A DNA stretch of 64,000 bases from Candidatus Marispirochaeta associata (GTDB lineage: Bacteria; Spirochaetota; Spirochaetia; JC444; Marispirochaetaceae), in NCBI GenBank assembly GCA_001749745.1, contig JWTM01000418.1, positions 62,001-126,000 of the forward strand, in the 5' to 3' direction. Below are positions 61,465 to 64,000 of this stretch, piece by piece. Numbering within the stretch: the stretch's first letter is position 1; each line of letters opens with the position of its first letter. Below the pieces are notes generated by a model. The model had not been told where the DNA came from. It searched no databases and saw only the letters and a program-made list of their open reading frames with translations. A program made the translations under genes and the position numbers.

Positions 61465-62193
61465 ATGAAAACACGACAGAAAATCAGGAAAGGAATCGCC
61501 GCGGCGATGATGTTCATTTTCCCGGTCACCGCCTTCTATTTCTCCCCGTATATCTTTCTGCAGGGAGCTGCGCACGGCATAATCGTGGGCAGCGTTTTCA
61601 CTTTCGCGATACTACTGATACTGTCCCTGGTTGTCGGGCGGGCCTTCTGCGGCTGGGCCTGCCCCGCGGGAGCTATTCAGGATGTCGTCGACGGATTCCG
61701 GCCGCGCTCTGTGCGCCGCAGGCGGCTGCGCTGGATCAAATTTGCGATCTGGGGGCCCTGGCTGCTCAGCTTTGTGGTGCTGCTGCTTCGGGCCGGAGGC
61801 GTGAAGGAAGTAAATCCCTTCTACCATATCGAACATGTCGTCTCCGTCGCGGATCTCCGCAGCCTGGCTATCTATTTGGCTATCGTCATCACCTTCTTTC
61901 TGTCGGCCTTATTCATCGGACGCCGCGGGGCGTGCCATACGATCTGCTGGATGTCTCCCTTCATGATTATCGGCCGCAAAATAAGCCAAGCGCTCCGGGT
62001 TCCCCGCCTGAAACTGGAGGTGGATCCTTCCGCCTGCATCTCCTGCAAGCTCTGCAACAAATCCTGCAGTATGTGCATCGAAGTGGATCAACTTGTTCAA
62101 TCCGGTACCCTGGAGACTCAAGACTGCATCCTCTGCGGGGCGTGCGTCGATGCCTGTCCGAAAGCGGCTATACGATATGAATTCGGTTCTTGA
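61465..62193 (+). CDS. NapH/CcoG-like membrane ferredoxin
   Basis: A 242-aa polytopic protein with four to five TM helices, two membrane-side cysteine motifs (FCGWACPAGAIQD near residue 67 and RRGACHTICWMSPF near 155) and a C-terminal 2[4Fe-4S] domain (CISCKLCNKSCSMC and CILCGACVDACPKA). The layout is that of NapH-type quinol or thiol electron carriers. AAGGAG precedes ATG. It follows DUF1330 by 57 nt. No nitrate or nitrous-oxide reductase is nearby, so the acceptor is unknown. Confidence 0.88.
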   Translation: MKTRQKIRKGIAAAMMFIFPVTAFYFSPYIFLQGAAHGIIVGSVFTFAILLILSLVVGRAFCGWACPAGAIQDVVDGFRPRSVRRRRLRWIKFAIWGPWLLSFVVLLLRAGGVKEVNPFYHIEHVVSVADLRSLAIYLAIVITFFLSALFIGRRGACHTICWMSPFMIIGRKISQALRVPRLKLEVDPSACISCKLCNKSCSMCIEVDQLVQSGTLETQDCILCGACVDACPKAAIRYEFGS

Positions 62194-62245
62194 TAACCGA
62201 AGGAGTTGATCATTAGGGTCCTGTGCGCCCGAACATCCAAATACA

Positions 62246-62788
62246 TCAAATCCGGTCAGTGCACCGCCTATAGAGCAACATCCGGGTATTCTCCGGGCGG
62301 AGAACTTCCTTGTCCAGGATTAATCCCGCATTGAGGGCCACCTTCTCAGAGCCTTTGTTCTCAGGTTTGATCAGAGCGATTATGCTCGTTAGCTTCTTTT
62401 CATCAAAGGCATACCGAACCAGGGTCTTCGCGATCTCCGTAGCGTAGCCCTGACCCCAGTGGTCCTTGTCGATTACGTAGGTCAATTCTATTTCCGGTTT
62501 GCCATCCACGATCTTTTCAAGCAGACCGCAGTGCCCGACAGTTTGACGAGTTGCTGTCTCCTCCAGTATCCAGAGATCGTATTCGCATTCAAATGGATCG
62601 GCTGTATATTCTGCCGCCGCCTGATTCATCTTCTCGACAGTTCTGGGACCGCCCATATAGTGTGTTACCTCCGGATCCGTCCAGAGCTGAATAAGGAAAT
62701 TTTTATCTTCGGGGATGAAGTTTCGTAACAACAACCTCGGGGTTTTCAGGTAGATTCTACCGGGCTGCTTCTGATCACTGTAGTCCAT
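62246..62788 (-). CDS. RimJ/RimL-type GNAT acetyltransferase
   Basis: A 180-aa GNAT protein: IYLKTPRLLLRNFIPEDKNFLIQLWTDPEVTHYMGGP at the start and DKDHWGQGYATEIAKTLVRYAFDEKKLTSIIALIKPENKGSEKVALNAGLI as motif A/B. ATG at 62788 has GGGAGG 6 nt upstream; an ATG two codons earlier is too close to the SD. The acceptor is unknown. Its end and the ferredoxin gene are convergent, 52 nt apart. Confidence 0.9.
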   Translation of the reverse strand: MDYSDQKQPGRIYLKTPRLLLRNFIPEDKNFLIQLWTDPEVTHYMGGPRTVEKMNQAAAEYTADPFECEYDLWILEETATRQTVGHCGLLEKIVDGKPEIELTYVIDKDHWGQGYATEIAKTLVRYAFDEKKLTSIIALIKPENKGSEKVALNAGLILDKEVLRPENTRMLLYRRCTDRI

Positions 62789-62877
62789 GGTCATCCTCCC
62801 TATTCAGAGATACTAACTCTATGTTCTCACTGCTTTCTATTGTGCACCTTTTTTTCATTTCCACCGTGACCCGTTTC

Positions 62878-62907
62878 TTGACAAGAGCCTCGGAGTCGTC
62901 ATACTGA
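62878..62907 (+). promoter_or_regulatory. Probable promoter of the 7TM-DISM gene
   Basis: A perfect TTGACA (62878-62883) and TACTGA (62902-62907), with an 18-bp spacer, about 22 nt before the ATG. Confidence 0.45.
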
Positions 62908-62928
62908 ATGATAACAGGGAGCTGTTCG

Positions 62929-64000
62929 ATGCCTTCGAGGGGCCTTTTCACACTATTTATTCTCCTGTTCACCTTCCGGATCTTCGGTTTGGATCCGTTG
63001 ATCCTAGACGAAGATGGAGGTTCCGGCCTATTTATCGGCGAATACCTTGAGTATCTCAGCGAGGGGGACCTTTTCCCCCTGATCAGTTCGGACTGGCCGG
63101 GGGAGAAGGAGTTCGTCGACAAGATCCTCTCCGGACATCTGAGCAACGACGCCCGCTTCCTGATGGCCGAAGAGGCCGTCCCCGGCGGCTACCGTTATAC
63201 CGCGACCCTCAGGCGGAGCGGTGAAAGCGTCGCGTTTGAATGGGGTATCGACGACCTGCGGAGGCTTGATGTCGAAGAGCTCTTCCGCCCCTTCGACACG
63301 GAGATACCGGCCTGCGATTTCACGCCCCACTCCTGCTGGCTCCGATTCCGACTCGACAACCGAACGGCCTCGCCCCGGACGGTCTACCTCGAACTCGACA
63401 AGTACCTCTTCAGCGCCGCGGACATCTTCTATTCCGTATCCGGGTCGCCGGTCGAACAGCGCATGGAGTTTACTGAACCCATGTCGGAGCGCAAGGTGAA
63501 TAACCGCAACATGACCGCCGCTCTGAAGCTGCCCCCAGGGGAGACTCTCTTCTTCATGCGGGTGGACAGCTGGTTCGACGACGTCGTCCCCTTACGACTA
63601 TGGAGCGAAGAGAGCTACATGCTCTACCTGGCCAGGGATAACGCGATTTTAGGACTCATCTCCGGCATCTTCATCCTGCTGATGCTCTACGCCCTCTTCC
63701 TGGCCCTCTCTGGGAAAATGCGCTCCTACTTCTACCTCTTCGCGCTGACCCTCTGCACCTTCCTCATTCAGCTCACCGTCTCCGGCTTCGGCTTCCAGCA
63801 CCTCTGGCCCGGGAATCCGGCCACCGGGATCGTGTTCTTCTACGCGGGTGTCTCGCTCACCATGATCTTCGTTCTGCTCTTCTGCCGGGAATACATCCCG
63901 TCGGAGCGAAGAACCCTGCCGCTGGAGATCTATGTCTTCGGTCTCGCCGGTTTGATCGCGCTGGCGACGGCGGTGATGTACGCCGTGCCCTTCAGCCTGC
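62929..64000 (+). CDS. 7TM-DISM receptor, 3'-truncated by window edge
   Basis: 357 residues visible. The start is MPSRGLFTLFILLFTFRIFGLD, a signal peptide. An extracytoplasmic 7TMR-DISMED2-like domain follows (FTPHSCWLRFRLDN and VYLELDKYLFSAADIFY are typical), then the first of the seven TM helices (DNAILGLISGIFILLMLYALFLALSG, FYLFALTLCTFLIQLTVSGFGFQHLWPG). The output domain (kinase, cyclase or phosphatase) is outside the window. AGGGAG 8 nt upstream of ATG. These receptors are abundant in spirochaetes. Confidence 0.88.
   Translation, partial: MPSRGLFTLFILLFTFRIFGLDPLILDEDGGSGLFIGEYLEYLSEGDLFPLISSDWPGEKEFVDKILSGHLSNDARFLMAEEAVPGGYRYTATLRRSGESVAFEWGIDDLRRLDVEELFRPFDTEIPACDFTPHSCWLRFRLDNRTASPRTVYLELDKYLFSAADIFYSVSGSPVEQRMEFTEPMSERKVNNRNMTAALKLPPGETLFFMRVDSWFDDVVPLRLWSEESYMLYLARDNAILGLISGIFILLMLYALFLALSGKMRSYFYLFALTLCTFLIQLTVSGFGFQHLWPGNPATGIVFFYAGVSLTMIFVLLFCREYIPSERRTLPLEIYVFGLAGLIALATAVMYAVPFSL

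Noticed and set aside
1-64000. tRNA, rRNA, CRISPR array, prophage or insertion sequence
   Set aside because: Intergenic regions were read on both strands; no cloverleaf, regular repeat array, transposase or phage gene was recognised.

Overview
The window looks like chromosome of a free-living, fermentative spirochaete. This is inferred from gene content, not from any marker RNA. It carries a PPi-dependent phosphofructokinase, a fused ADP-forming acetyl-CoA synthetase, stand-alone NifS/NifU Fe-S assembly, a ParA-like ATPase with a long unrecognised tail, and a 7TM-DISM receptor. GC looks high (roughly 58-60% by eye) over most of the window and visibly lower from about 51.5 to 62 kb. Genes lie in short, tightly packed operons with many ATGA/GTGA overlaps. 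No tRNA, rRNA, CRISPR array or insertion sequence was seen.

1-9.5 kb: an acyl-CoA ligase (cut by the window edge), an MBL hydrolase and an ArsC/Spx protein; asnS; an MFS exporter; nifS-nifU; and a LacI regulator-manA-UPF0178 operon. 9.4-16.1 kb: divergent from that operon are galT-galK, with one operator palindrome between two facing promoters; then PPi-PFK, a PfkB sugar kinase and an iron-type alcohol dehydrogenase. Together with the GPH sugar symporter (19-20 kb), fructosamine kinase, GH38 alpha-mannosidase (33 kb), aldo/keto reductase and a fucose-permease-like MFS protein, this describes a sugar and glycan fermenter.

16-32 kb: a stand-alone HATPase protein, dCMP deaminase, YhbY, a secreted transglutaminase-like protein, LMW phosphatase-FN3K, Bpt and MetA, a lipoprotein SBP-hybrid kinase pair, a ParA-like protein, and a thiamine-precursor uptake operon (MTH1187-ThiX-ThiY-ThiZ) behind a TPP riboswitch and terminator.

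36-49 kb: a glycosyltransferase operon, MscS, a leuA gene preceded by a leucine-codon-rich leader peptide and a terminator/antiterminator, a deleted alcohol dehydrogenase remnant, and acetyl-CoA synthetase.

49-64 kb: an accessory-looking region. It holds an aminotransferase, a Cys-rich membrane protein, a sigma-54-like promoter ahead of an ECF-like sigma factor, an ATC-hydrolase-family protein, a MalT/LAL-type LuxR regulator, and an operon of methyltransferase, Lnt-like nitrilase, truncated DUF3795, small unknown and acyltransferase. After these come methyltransferase-DUF1330-NapH-like ferredoxin genes and a partial 7TM-DISM sensor.

Three patterns run through the window. Several genes without a Shine-Dalgarno have a sigma-70-like promoter whose -10 box ends 6-10 nt before the start codon, suggesting leaderless mRNAs. 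Convergent genes repeatedly share a 4-nt stop (CTAG or TTAG). The leuA leader looks like classical ribosome-mediated attenuation.
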